From positions 1-36,323 of IMG/VR virus record IMGVR_UViG_3300043466_001161: a stretch of 36,323 nucleotides of DNA. The stretch is one strand, 5' to 3'. The position numbers and the translations under genes are program-made. Each line of letters starts with the position of its first letter. The stretch's first letter is position 1. The stretch is from a virus. The notes beneath the pieces were generated by a model. That model was not told the DNA's origin. It saw only the letters and a program-made list of their open reading frames with translations, and ran no database searches. Shown in pieces: positions 30,880 through 36,323 of the stretch.

Positions 30880-31361
30880 GGACTACGGCTGCATCATTTG
30901 TAGGCGTAAAAGAAAAGGGAGGAAACAATAAAGGTTTCGATGATGCTGCTTTACAAGTATTGATGAAGCAGGAAGGTTGGTTGCCCGGTTATGCGTGGTG
31001 CAGTTTCTTTGTCATGGCAATGCTAAATGAGTGCGGCATAACTAATACTATCACAGGCTGGTCGCCTACTGCATACAACAGGCGCGATGTTATTTATACG
31101 GATGGCAAATATGTGCAGACGTTTAGCGATAACGATGTGCTTATCATGACTTTAAGTTATCCAAGCTTCCGCAAACAACGTTACAAGGGTATAGGTCACA
31201 CTGGCATCGTGGATAGGGTAGGAAGGTATTCAGTGCGCACCATTGAAGGCAATACCAATGATCAAGGTATGCGCGATTCACGTTCACGCGATGGAGTGTA
31301 TTACAAGATTAGACCACTAACCAAAAACTTACACATCACACGATGGGGCAAAACGAACTAA
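30786..31361 (+). CDS. Endolysin (CHAP/NlpC-like amidase) with signal segment
   Basis: 191 aa. A hydrophobic N-terminal stretch (LIPAVICILLCCIPVYL, residues 6-22) looks like a signal-anchor, so this could be a SAR-type or secreted lysin. The enzyme part has GVKEKGGNNKGFDDA, a catalytic Cys in YAWCSFFVMAM (near residue 72), SPTAYNRRDVIY, and a catalytic His in KGIGHTGIVDRVG. This is a cell-wall cysteine peptidase or amidase. The start is placed inside the holin gene by overlap; a later start is possible. Confidence 0.8.
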   Translation: MAKGCLIPAVICILLCCIPVYLTHADDGYCVRTTAASFVGVKEKGGNNKGFDDAALQVLMKQEGWLPGYAWCSFFVMAMLNECGITNTITGWSPTAYNRRDVIYTDGKYVQTFSDNDVLIMTLSYPSFRKQRYKGIGHTGIVDRVGRYSVRTIEGNTNDQGMRDSRSRDGVYYKIRPLTKNLHITRWGKTN

Positions 31362-31762
31362 GAAGGATTGTGCTGTACTTATCAGCAATCACAATCGCTG
31401 GTATTATGATTATAACCGGATTCAAAACGTGCAATGATCCTGTAACAAATCCTGCTATAAAAAGGTTACAAGACGTGAATGATTCACTCTACCAAATCAT
31501 TGAAACCAATAACGAAAAAACAGACAGTCTATTCTTAAAAATTGACAGCTTGCAAATCCATCAGGACACCATAATCGAACGCCAGCAAATCACAAATGAA
31601 ATCTACCGCAATGAAACTTATAATATCCTTTCTGCTTCTCCTACTAACGCCACTAATCAGTATCGGTCAACCCTCAAAAAATCGGACAGCCTACTTAAAG
31701 CAGGATTTTACACCCGAACTTACAACCTACGATCAGCAGCTTTTCAATCTCAACTTCAATAG
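31343..31762 (+). CDS. Inner-membrane spanin-like protein
   Basis: 139 aa. Residues 8-28 form an N-terminal membrane anchor (IVLYLSAITIAGIMIITGF), followed by a coiled coil with heptad-like NDSLYQIIETNNEKTDSLFL and KIDSLQIHQDTIIERQQ. This is the architecture of i-spanins, which disrupt the outer membrane with an outer-membrane partner. The next gene starts 167 bases before its end in another frame, another spanin-like habit. No lipoprotein box is seen in the partner, so the assignment is not firm. Confidence 0.6.
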   Translation: MGQNELRRIVLYLSAITIAGIMIITGFKTCNDPVTNPAIKRLQDVNDSLYQIIETNNEKTDSLFLKIDSLQIHQDTIIERQQITNEIYRNETYNILSASPTNATNQYRSTLKKSDSLLKAGFYTRTYNLRSAAFQSQLQ

Positions 31763-32051
31763 CATGATGTATTGGTATCGGACTGCGTTTGACATCGACA
31801 GCTTATACCAAATGGAACGGCTCAAGGTTACATACTATGCAAAGATTACAGGCATACAGGCAACGAGTTATGAAACATTAGCGGAAATCTATAAGAATAA
31901 GCAAAGCATTGAAAAGGCTATAAATGCGGAGAAAGATGCGGAGATTAACAAGCTAAAAAAAAGCAATAGACGGTTAATAATTTCCAACACAGCACTAACA
32001 TTAGGTATCACAGGACTAGCTTTTTCTACTATATATTTTGCAATCCTATGA
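31596..32051 (+). CDS. Signal-peptide protein nested in the lysis block
   Basis: 151 aa; residues 6-25 are a signal sequence (MKLIISFLLLLLTPLIS…Q) without a Cys lipobox, followed by YDQQLFNLNFNSMMYWYRT, a helical charged region, and a C-terminal membrane segment (TLGITGLAFSTIYFAIL). The first 167 bases overlap the previous gene in another frame. It may be the outer or second membrane partner for that protein. An alternative start is the second ATG, 15 bases later. Confidence 0.6.
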   Translation: MKSTAMKLIISFLLLLLTPLISIGQPSKNRTAYLKQDFTPELTTYDQQLFNLNFNSMMYWYRTAFDIDSLYQMERLKVTYYAKITGIQATSYETLAEIYKNKQSIEKAINAEKDAEINKLKKSNRRLIISNTALTLGITGLAFSTIYFAIL

Positions 32052-32344
32052 ACATGGCATTTGAATTACGTGATGTTATTACAATTATCGGTGCAGCTAT
32101 ATCACTTGCATCGCTTTATTTCGCTTTGAAGCGCAGTGTTGACAAGGTATCTGGGAATCTTGCCAGTATTGAAACGTTCCACAAAAGAGAAATTGAAATG
32201 ATTAATGACGCAATCAAAGAACAAAAGGCTGAATTGAATTCAAAGAATGCAAAGCTGGAAGGGAAGATTGATTCGATTCAATCACACATAGCGCAAATCA
32301 GCACATCACTTGCTGAATTGAACGGCTATTTGAAGGCTAAATAA
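32048..32344 (+). CDS. XhlA-like membrane/coiled-coil lysis protein
   Basis: 98 aa. An N-terminal membrane helix (ITIIGAAISLASLYFAL, about residues 12-28) is followed by a long charged coiled coil (KREIEMINDAIKEQKAEL, then KIDSIQSHIAQISTSLAE). The layout resembles hemolysin XhlA and holin-associated proteins placed beside holins. It overlaps the previous gene as ATGA and the phosphoesterase gene begins 8 bases after its stop. Role in lysis is inferred. Confidence 0.6.
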   Translation: MNMAFELRDVITIIGAAISLASLYFALKRSVDKVSGNLASIETFHKREIEMINDAIKEQKAELNSKNAKLEGKIDSIQSHIAQISTSLAELNGYLKAK

Positions 32345-32352
32345 CAACCAGT

Positions 32353-33381
32353 ATGGATAAAATAGGTCGTGAGAAGTACCATCGTGAAATACATGATGGA
32401 ACAGGATTCCTTTCGCATCGCGTTCGCGCAGTGATTGATAAGTATAATCTCGACATGACGCTGGATTCACTTGAGAAAACGTATCGCAGATGGGTTACAA
32501 AGATGGAGGCAAAGGAAAAGAATCCGGTTGGTCTGTTGCATAAGTTAGACAATCACATTTACGATTTTCAAACGATGGCAAATGAGTTAGTGCCCGAAGC
32601 CGCTAACCCACTTAATCTGCCACCATCACAGGAAGCCAACTACAAACCATTCAAGCTACCGATAAACCACAACAACATACTGCTGCTGTCGGATATTCAC
32701 GTGCCATACCACAACATTCAGGCATTGACGCTGGCACTGAAGTATGGTTTAGATAACGAAGTCAATACCATTCTGCTCAATGGTGACATCATAGACTTCT
32801 ATGCTATCAGTCGTTTCGAGAAGGATCCACGTAAACGCAACTTTGGGCATGAAGTGCTAATGACTCGCCAATTTTTAGGTACGCTGCGCAAGCTGTTCCC
32901 GAATGCTGCGATATATTACAAGTGTGGTAACCACGATGTGCGTTATGACCACTACATTATGCGCAATGCACCTGACCTTCTGGGCATGGATGAGTTCAAC
33001 TTTGAATCATTGATGCATTTGGATAAGTACAACATCACTTTTATACCGGATAAACAGATTATTCACGCAGGCAAGCTTACAATTTTACATGGTCATGAAC
33101 TTGGCGCATCTGTATTCAGCCCGGTCAACATCGCACGTGGTTTATTCCTGCGTGCAAAAGACAGTGCATTGTGTGGTCATCACCACCAAGCAAGCGAGCA
33201 TACAGAGCCAAACATCAACGGCAAGATAACAACGTGCTGGTCTGTTGCCTGTCTGTGCGAATTGCATCCTGACTATATGCCCATCAATAAGCACCATCAT
33301 GGCTTTGCCCATGTCAAGGTATTAGATACAGGCGAATTCGAAGTCAGTAATTACCGAATAGTAAACGGCAAGATACGCTAA
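32353..33381 (+). CDS. Calcineurin-like metallophosphoesterase
   Basis: 342 aa. A basic helical N-terminus (about 1-85; YRRWVTKMEAKEKNP) is followed by the phosphoesterase motifs: LLSDIHVPYHN (about 113-123), LNGDIID, YKCGNHDVRYD, HGHELGAS and CGHHHQASEH, which bind two metals. Likely substrates are phosphodiesters in DNA, RNA or nucleotides; phage members are often linked to DNA repair or to removal of nucleotide signals. It is the last larger late gene, with a terminator just after it. Confidence 0.88.
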   Translation: MDKIGREKYHREIHDGTGFLSHRVRAVIDKYNLDMTLDSLEKTYRRWVTKMEAKEKNPVGLLHKLDNHIYDFQTMANELVPEAANPLNLPPSQEANYKPFKLPINHNNILLLSDIHVPYHNIQALTLALKYGLDNEVNTILLNGDIIDFYAISRFEKDPRKRNFGHEVLMTRQFLGTLRKLFPNAAIYYKCGNHDVRYDHYIMRNAPDLLGMDEFNFESLMHLDKYNITFIPDKQIIHAGKLTILHGHELGASVFSPVNIARGLFLRAKDSALCGHHHQASEHTEPNINGKITTCWSVACLCELHPDYMPINKHHHGFAHVKVLDTGEFEVSNYRIVNGKIR

Positions 33382-33386
33382 TGAAA

Positions 33387-33410
33387 AAGCCCCTAACGTT
33401 TTAGGGGCTT
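33387..33410. terminator. Terminator after the phosphoesterase gene
   Basis: AAGCCCCTAA (33387-33396) pairs with TTAGGGGCTT (33401-33410) around CGTT. Reading leftward the stem is followed by TTTTT, so the stronger direction is minus; rightward the tail is weaker (AGTTC). Confidence 0.78.
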
Positions 33411-33459
33411 AGTTCAATCAATAATAAACAAAAACAAATTAGCAATTACACTAACAGCG

Positions 33460-33491
33460 CAAAGATAGCATGAAACGCAAGCAACATCCAA
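33460..33491 (-). promoter_or_regulatory. Possible leftward promoter facing a terminator
   Basis: On the minus strand: TTG (33491-33489), 21 bases, then TATCTTTG (33467-33460). It overlaps the start of the metallopeptidase-like gene. A transcript would meet the terminator stem at 33410 after about 45 bases and end near 33383, so an RNA of about 70 nt or a fortuitous match are the two options. Weaker than the 24894 case because the TTG is inside a gene. Confidence 0.3.
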
Positions 33492-33715
33492 AAGTCATTC
33501 AGCGAAAGTTGGGAAGGGAACGTGCGGATGGATTGTACTGCGATAACGTGATTGAGATAGATCCAACGTTGCCGCCTATGCGATATCTAATTGTGCTCAT
33601 TCATGAATATCTGCATCACATCCAGCCAGAATGGAGTGAGGAAAAGGTAGATGCTGAAGGGGAAGCACTGGGTAGGTTTCTTTGGAAGCAGGGCTATCGC
33701 AAGGTGCAGCAATGA
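33470..33715 (+). CDS. Small HExxH metallopeptidase-like protein
   Basis: 81 aa. The core VLIHEYLHHIQPEWSEEKVD (about residues 42-61) has an HEYLH zinc site followed by Glu, the ImmA/SprT/phage peptidase type of motif. N-terminally it has a basic KRKQHPKVIQRKLGRER stretch. The size is small for an active peptidase, and no catalytic assignment beyond the HExxH site is made. It ends the rightward late arm and converges with the leftward operon (next stop about 27 bases on). Confidence 0.72.
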   Translation: MKRKQHPKVIQRKLGRERADGLYCDNVIEIDPTLPPMRYLIVLIHEYLHHIQPEWSEEKVDAEGEALGRFLWKQGYRKVQQ

Positions 33716-33741
33716 TGCGCCCACTGCTAAGGATTAGAAAC

Positions 33742-33978
33742 CTATTCATCGAGCAGCCCTTCAGTTATATCTATAAACCTATCGTATAAATCTGCAATCT
33801 TATCACTTACTTCTTCAACGTGTTCACCGTACTTGTATTCTCTGCGCATCAATTCCATGATGTCTTTAAGCGCATCCTTATACCGGGAAGCGTTAAGCGT
33901 GTAGTTGTATTCTACTTGTTCTTCGGGTAGATTAAACGTTAGTGTTGCTTTCATTTTCTGCTTTGTTTGGTAGTCCAT
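33742..33978 (-). CDS. Hypothetical 78-aa protein (second copy)
   Basis: Counterpart of the gene at 26-262, differing at two residues (S12 to T in KASLTF, and A to S in NAARYK), with other substitutions silent. The 47-base overlap with the upstream gene is also preserved. Confidence 0.8.
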   Translation of the reverse strand: MDYQTKQKMKATLTFNLPEEQVEYNYTLNASRYKDALKDIMELMRREYKYGEHVEEVSDKIADLYDRFIDITEGLLDE

Positions 33979-34156
33979 TTTTACAATCGGTGTATCCTTC
34001 AGTATATGAATTAAGTATGTTTTCCAATTCCCATGTTTGGGCTTTCATCATAAAGGCATCCAGTTCAATCCATGATATGTTTACGGATGGACCTTGAAAT
34101 CTTTTGCGCAAGGCTTTACTAAGTCTACGCATTGCCGTTTCTTTTTTTTCGCTCAT
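33932..34156 (-). CDS. Hypothetical basic 74-aa protein (second copy)
   Basis: Counterpart of 216-440 with D to E at residue 3, S to A in the WIELD(S/A)FMM segment, and I to N near the C-terminus. The ATGA start overlap is preserved. Confidence 0.75.
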   Translation of the reverse strand: MSEKKETAMRRLSKALRKRFQGPSVNISWIELDAFMMKAQTWELENILNSYTEGYTDCKNGLPNKAENESNTNV

Positions 34157-34308
34157 AGATATTTTATTTCTTTGGTTAGTGTATACAGTTCTTTATTCAC
34201 TGATTTGATTTTGTGGTGCAGGTTGTCTTTTATGTATCGCGTCTTAGCTGTGACAAACATCTGCAAAAGGTTAGTTCGTTCTACTTTCAGCTCGTCGATT
34301 GAGCGCAT
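34153..34308 (-). CDS. Hypothetical 51-aa helical protein (second copy)
   Basis: Counterpart of 437-592. All differences are conservative (A to V, I to M, V to I), and the frame is intact, which is the main evidence that this short gene is real. Confidence 0.7.
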   Translation of the reverse strand: MRSIDELKVERTNLLQMFVTAKTRYIKDNLHHKIKSVNKELYTLTKEIKYL

Positions 34309-34564
34309 TTTCTTTGCTGCCATTCATTTTTAATATTTCGTTTTTGACATGGTGGTAGTATGCTTTGACTGAATAGAATTCACCGGTGCCATCGAAGTCT
34401 TGCATGATGTCGCTAGGTGCGTTTGTCAATGCTTCATCTACGCAATACAGCGCAGCGTTAATGGCACGCATGTGCATCAATGCCAAATCGCCATGTTGAT
34501 CACCAGCTTCGACTATATCAAAATAGTTCGAGTACAGTTGCCATGCTTTGTCTTTTGCTTTCAT
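34271..34564 (-). CDS. Hypothetical 97-aa protein (second copy)
   Basis: Counterpart of 555-848 with one residue change. Here codon 5 is GAC, where the left copy has GAT. In the left copy that T begins the TAA that stops the methyltransferase; the silent change would remove it. A GGAGGTGAT ribosome-binding site lies just ahead of the ATG. Confidence 0.8.
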   Translation of the reverse strand: MKAKDKAWQLYSNYFDIVEAGDQHGDLALMHMRAINAALYCVDEALTNAPSDIMQDFDGTGEFYSVKAYYHHVKNEILKMNGSKENALNRRAESRTN

Positions 34565-34722
34565 TTATCACCTCCCTTGTATGCTTCGTTATCGAGAAAA
34601 TGACACATGTGATTTGCTAATTCCATGACATCGTAATAATTCATGCTGCCTGATGCACATTGCGCTTTCACTATTTCGGTTGCCATTTGTAATGCCAGCT
34701 GTCTGTTATTTATGTCGCTCAT
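34561..34722 (-). CDS. Hypothetical 53-aa protein, only in the right copy
   Basis: Starts MSDINNRQLALQMATEIVKA, has QCASGSMNYYDVMELANHMC, and ends YKGGDK. It replaces part of the methyltransferase cassette. Both ends are ATGA overlaps (34561-34564 and 34719-34722). Its tail GGDK is the reading of the next gene's ribosome-binding site, as for GGEK and RGDK in the genes at 5674 and 5495. Small phage proteins with a start like 'RQLALQMATEIVKA' are familiar, but have no known function. Confidence 0.72.
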   Translation of the reverse strand: MSDINNRQLALQMATEIVKAQCASGSMNYYDVMELANHMCHFLDNEAYKGGDK

Positions 34723-34967
34723 TGTTCTGTAAAATTTGGAAGGGTTTTTCCTGTTGAATAAAAATATAATTGGTTCAATTCATCCATGTACTTGACATAT
34801 TTATACATTGAAAACAATGTACCGCCTTCTTGTTTATGCCTAAGAACAGCTCTCGGAGTCCATCCAAACTCAAATCCGATGTTATCATACCAATATACTC
34901 TATCGGTTTCTGATGCTCTAAATCCGTAATCGAGCAGTGTTGCTTTATTGATTGGTATCCTGCTCAT
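34719..34967 (-). CDS. Hypothetical 82-aa protein, only in the right copy
   Basis: Starts MSRIPINKATLLDYGFRASE, then WYDNIGFEFGW, and ends with KYMDELNQLYFYSTGKTLP. The 'GF…..WY……(V/M)(H/D)ELQNLYF.LTG..L' ending is a widespread signature of small phage proteins of unknown function. The start overlaps the exonuclease stop as ATGA, exactly where the methyltransferase starts in the left copy. Confidence 0.78.
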   Translation of the reverse strand: MSRIPINKATLLDYGFRASETDRVYWYDNIGFEFGWTPRAVLRHKQEGGTLFSMYKYVKYMDELNQLYFYSTGKTLPNFTEQ

Positions 34968-35731
34968 ACGTTCAAAGTATTAAGGTATTCACGCCACATA
35001 GGTACACGTTCCTGAAGCTTTGCAATAGCATCGGTATCAAATTCCACAACCTTTTCATGGATGCGTTCAGCGATGGGTATATCAAACGCCCATTCGTCCT
35101 GTGACGTTTCAAGGTTTGCATCCGGGTATTCGCGAAGGAAACGTGGCATGTCGTATATCATGTTGCGTTCAATGCTCTTTGATTTCTTGATGAAGGTAGG
35201 GTCGCCTTGTGGATCAATAAGATTAAGTCTGCGCGATAGTCTGTACTTCTCGTCATTAATCATTTCAATCGGTGCGCTAACTAACACGTAGCAGAACGTG
35301 GCACGTGGTGCTCCTGTTAACCAGCAGTAGGCTTGACCTTGCCAGTAGTAGTCTTTGCTTATGTCGCTGGTCTTTGCATCCATGAAGGTATGAATGTCCC
35401 AACTTGATTTAATATCGGGCACATTGATTACTGCACCTGCTTCATCTTTGATAAGCAAATCGGGCGTGCCTTTGATGAAATCATTAGTGAACATTTCTTC
35501 ATTCTTAAATACGATTTCACCACGATGCCTGCGCCACATATCAATAGCATCATTTTCTACGGCTAAACCTTTTTCAATGTATTTGTTGCTGATTTCTTTG
35601 TACCGGTTGTACTTCTGTTGCACGTAGACTTCGAGCAATGCGCTCTTAGTCGTTTCGGATAAACCTGTTTTGGTTCTTGCATCGGTCATAAGCTTACCAA
35701 GCTGCGATGCTCTAAATAGTGTATTGTTCAT
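34964..35731 (-). CDS. YqaJ-like recombination exonuclease (second copy)
   Basis: Counterpart of 1560-2327. Catalytic segments (KGTPDLL, PDIKSSW, WQGQAYCW) are unchanged. The differences are KKAKS to KKSKS, ETPQD to ETSQD, FDADAIVK to FDTDAIAK, and the last two residues (AL to NV), where the swapped cassette begins. Confidence 0.85.
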   Translation of the reverse strand: MNNTLFRASQLGKLMTDARTKTGLSETTKSALLEVYVQQKYNRYKEISNKYIEKGLAVENDAIDMWRRHRGEIVFKNEEMFTNDFIKGTPDLLIKDEAGAVINVPDIKSSWDIHTFMDAKTSDISKDYYWQGQAYCWLTGAPRATFCYVLVSAPIEMINDEKYRLSRRLNLIDPQGDPTFIKKSKSIERNMIYDMPRFLREYPDANLETSQDEWAFDIPIAERIHEKVVEFDTDAIAKLQERVPMWREYLNTLNV

Positions 35732-35764
35732 GTTGTATTGATTGATGGGGTAAAAATAGCAAAT

Positions 35765-35781
35765 GGTTACAATCTGTAACC
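35765..35781. promoter_or_regulatory. Inverted repeat, second copy of the candidate operator
   Basis: Identical GGTTACA-ATC-TGTAACC dyad to 2362-2378, with identical close flanks, in the same intergenic position. Confidence 0.45.
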
Positions 35782-35802
35782 ACCTGCCATCATTTTTAAC
35801 AA

Positions 35803-36323
35803 CTATTCGGAAATTCCGAACTGTTGCTTTTTATTATTGATTTCGTCACTTACCTCTGCAAGTATTTCAGGGCTGCATGCTTTGAAGATTTTATGCAGCT
35901 GTGTTAAGTCGGTAGCCTGCTGGATTAATTCGCGCACATACGCCACATCCTGTTCGTGCCCACGACCAAGCGCACCTTTCAACTTGAATGGCTTGTATGT
36001 ATCTTTATTGACGCGGTTAACGTCACGCCCGAATACTTTGCCTAATGACAGTGCAGCGTTTTTAAGGCACTCTGCTTTGAGCTTCCCGAATGCAAGGTCC
36101 ATAGCATTCGCTTTTTTATTATCGGGGTTTAATGCCCATCTATTGCGTTCAGTACCGGTTACACCATCGGGCACGCGATCTACCATAATGATAACTGAAG
36201 CTGCGCCCACTCTACGTATTTCGTAACCACTTATCGGATGTATCACTACAAGGTCAATCGATGCCTGTACTTCGTTAGCTAATACAGCCCACTTAAAATT
36301 CTCTGTTCTCCAATGTCCGAAGA
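35803..36323 (-). CDS. Single-strand annealing protein (second copy, cut by window end)
   Basis: Counterpart of 2400-3074. The frame continues without a stop to the right edge of the window, so the N-terminal ~51 residues are missing here. The C-terminus differs from the left copy (DEINNKKQQFGISE against DELNAKKEQYGITE), while the central LKAECLKNAALSLGKVFGR is identical. A GTG-started internal frame from 36246 is not a real start. Confidence 0.75.
   Translation of the reverse strand, partial: FGHWRTENFKWAVLANEVQASIDLVVIHPISGYEIRRVGAASVIIMVDRVPDGVTGTERNRWALNPDNKKANAMDLAFGKLKAECLKNAALSLGKVFGRDVNRVNKDTYKPFKLKGALGRGHEQDVAYVRELIQQATDLTQLHKIFKACSPEILAEVSDEINNKKQQFGISE

Larger units (their letters stand above)
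33717..36323. repeat. Right copy of the diverged terminal redundancy
   Basis: Counterpart of 1-2920. Gene order matches except for a replaced cassette between the 97-aa gene and the exonuclease gene. Left boundary of the cassette is the start codon of the 97-aa gene; right boundary is the last few codons of the exonuclease gene (…NTLNV here, …NTLAL in the left copy). The window ends inside the annealing-protein gene. Confidence 0.93.

Noticed and set aside
1-36323. Prophage signs: integrase, excisionase, attachment sites, CRISPR arrays, insertion sequences, reverse transcriptase with variable repeats
   Set aside because: None seen on either strand. The tRNA-like element at 3097 has no integrase beside it, and the only long repeat is the terminal one.

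Overview
The window is almost an entire tailed-phage genome, most likely a siphovirus infecting a Bacteroidota host. It has a terminase large subunit, portal, prohead protease, scaffold-like and major capsid proteins, a tail assembly chaperone, a tape measure protein, tail proteins and a lysis block. The host guess rests on protein families I associate with Bacteroidota phages and on promoter-like sequences of the -33 TTG / -7 TAnnTTTG type. No integrase or rRNA was seen. I could not run any database search, so family names come from recognised motifs.

Layout. From 11954 down to 26 everything is on the minus strand. This early/replication arm holds small hypothetical genes, a Cro/CI-like regulator, a VRR-NUC nuclease, an IbrB-like ParB protein with an IbrA-like PAPS-reductase-family protein, a replication initiator with iteron-like repeats inside it, the terminase large subunit, a tRNA-like element, a recombination pair (annealing protein plus YqaJ-like exonuclease), a cytosine-5 DNA methyltransferase and four small genes. 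Most junctions are ATGA overlaps, so this is probably one long operon fired from a promoter at about 11987-12016. From about 12046 to 33715 almost everything is on the plus strand. This late arm runs: sigma-like protein, Cys-rich protein, small terminase-like protein, tail chaperone with a -1 frameshift, tail and fiber proteins, tape measure, protease, scaffold, capsid, tail/decoration protein, portal, connector, holin/endolysin/spanin-like genes, phosphoesterase and a small metallopeptidase-like protein. One antisense island (25003-25191) carries a ribbon-helix-helix repressor with its own promoter and operator.

Ends. Bases 33717-36323 repeat bases 1-2920 as a diverged, non-identical copy. 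The contig therefore appears to wrap around a circular or circularly permuted genome of about 33.7 kb, with the two ends coming from two variants of the population. The left copy carries the methyltransferase; the right copy carries two small unrelated genes at exactly the same junctions.

Most notable: (1) an open frame of 158 codons lies wholly inside the methyltransferase gene on the same strand and resembles a phage protein family in its own right; (2) the methyltransferase/small-gene cassette swap between copies; (3) a T9 slippery run giving a -1 frameshift chaperone whose hidden frame ends in a TAATG junction with the next gene; (4) five 12-bp iterons beside a T-rich tract inside the replication gene, like the lambda origin; (5) a promoter-terminator pair that would make an ~80-nt RNA next to the antisense repressor; (6) a class II tRNA-like element with a degenerate anticodon arm.
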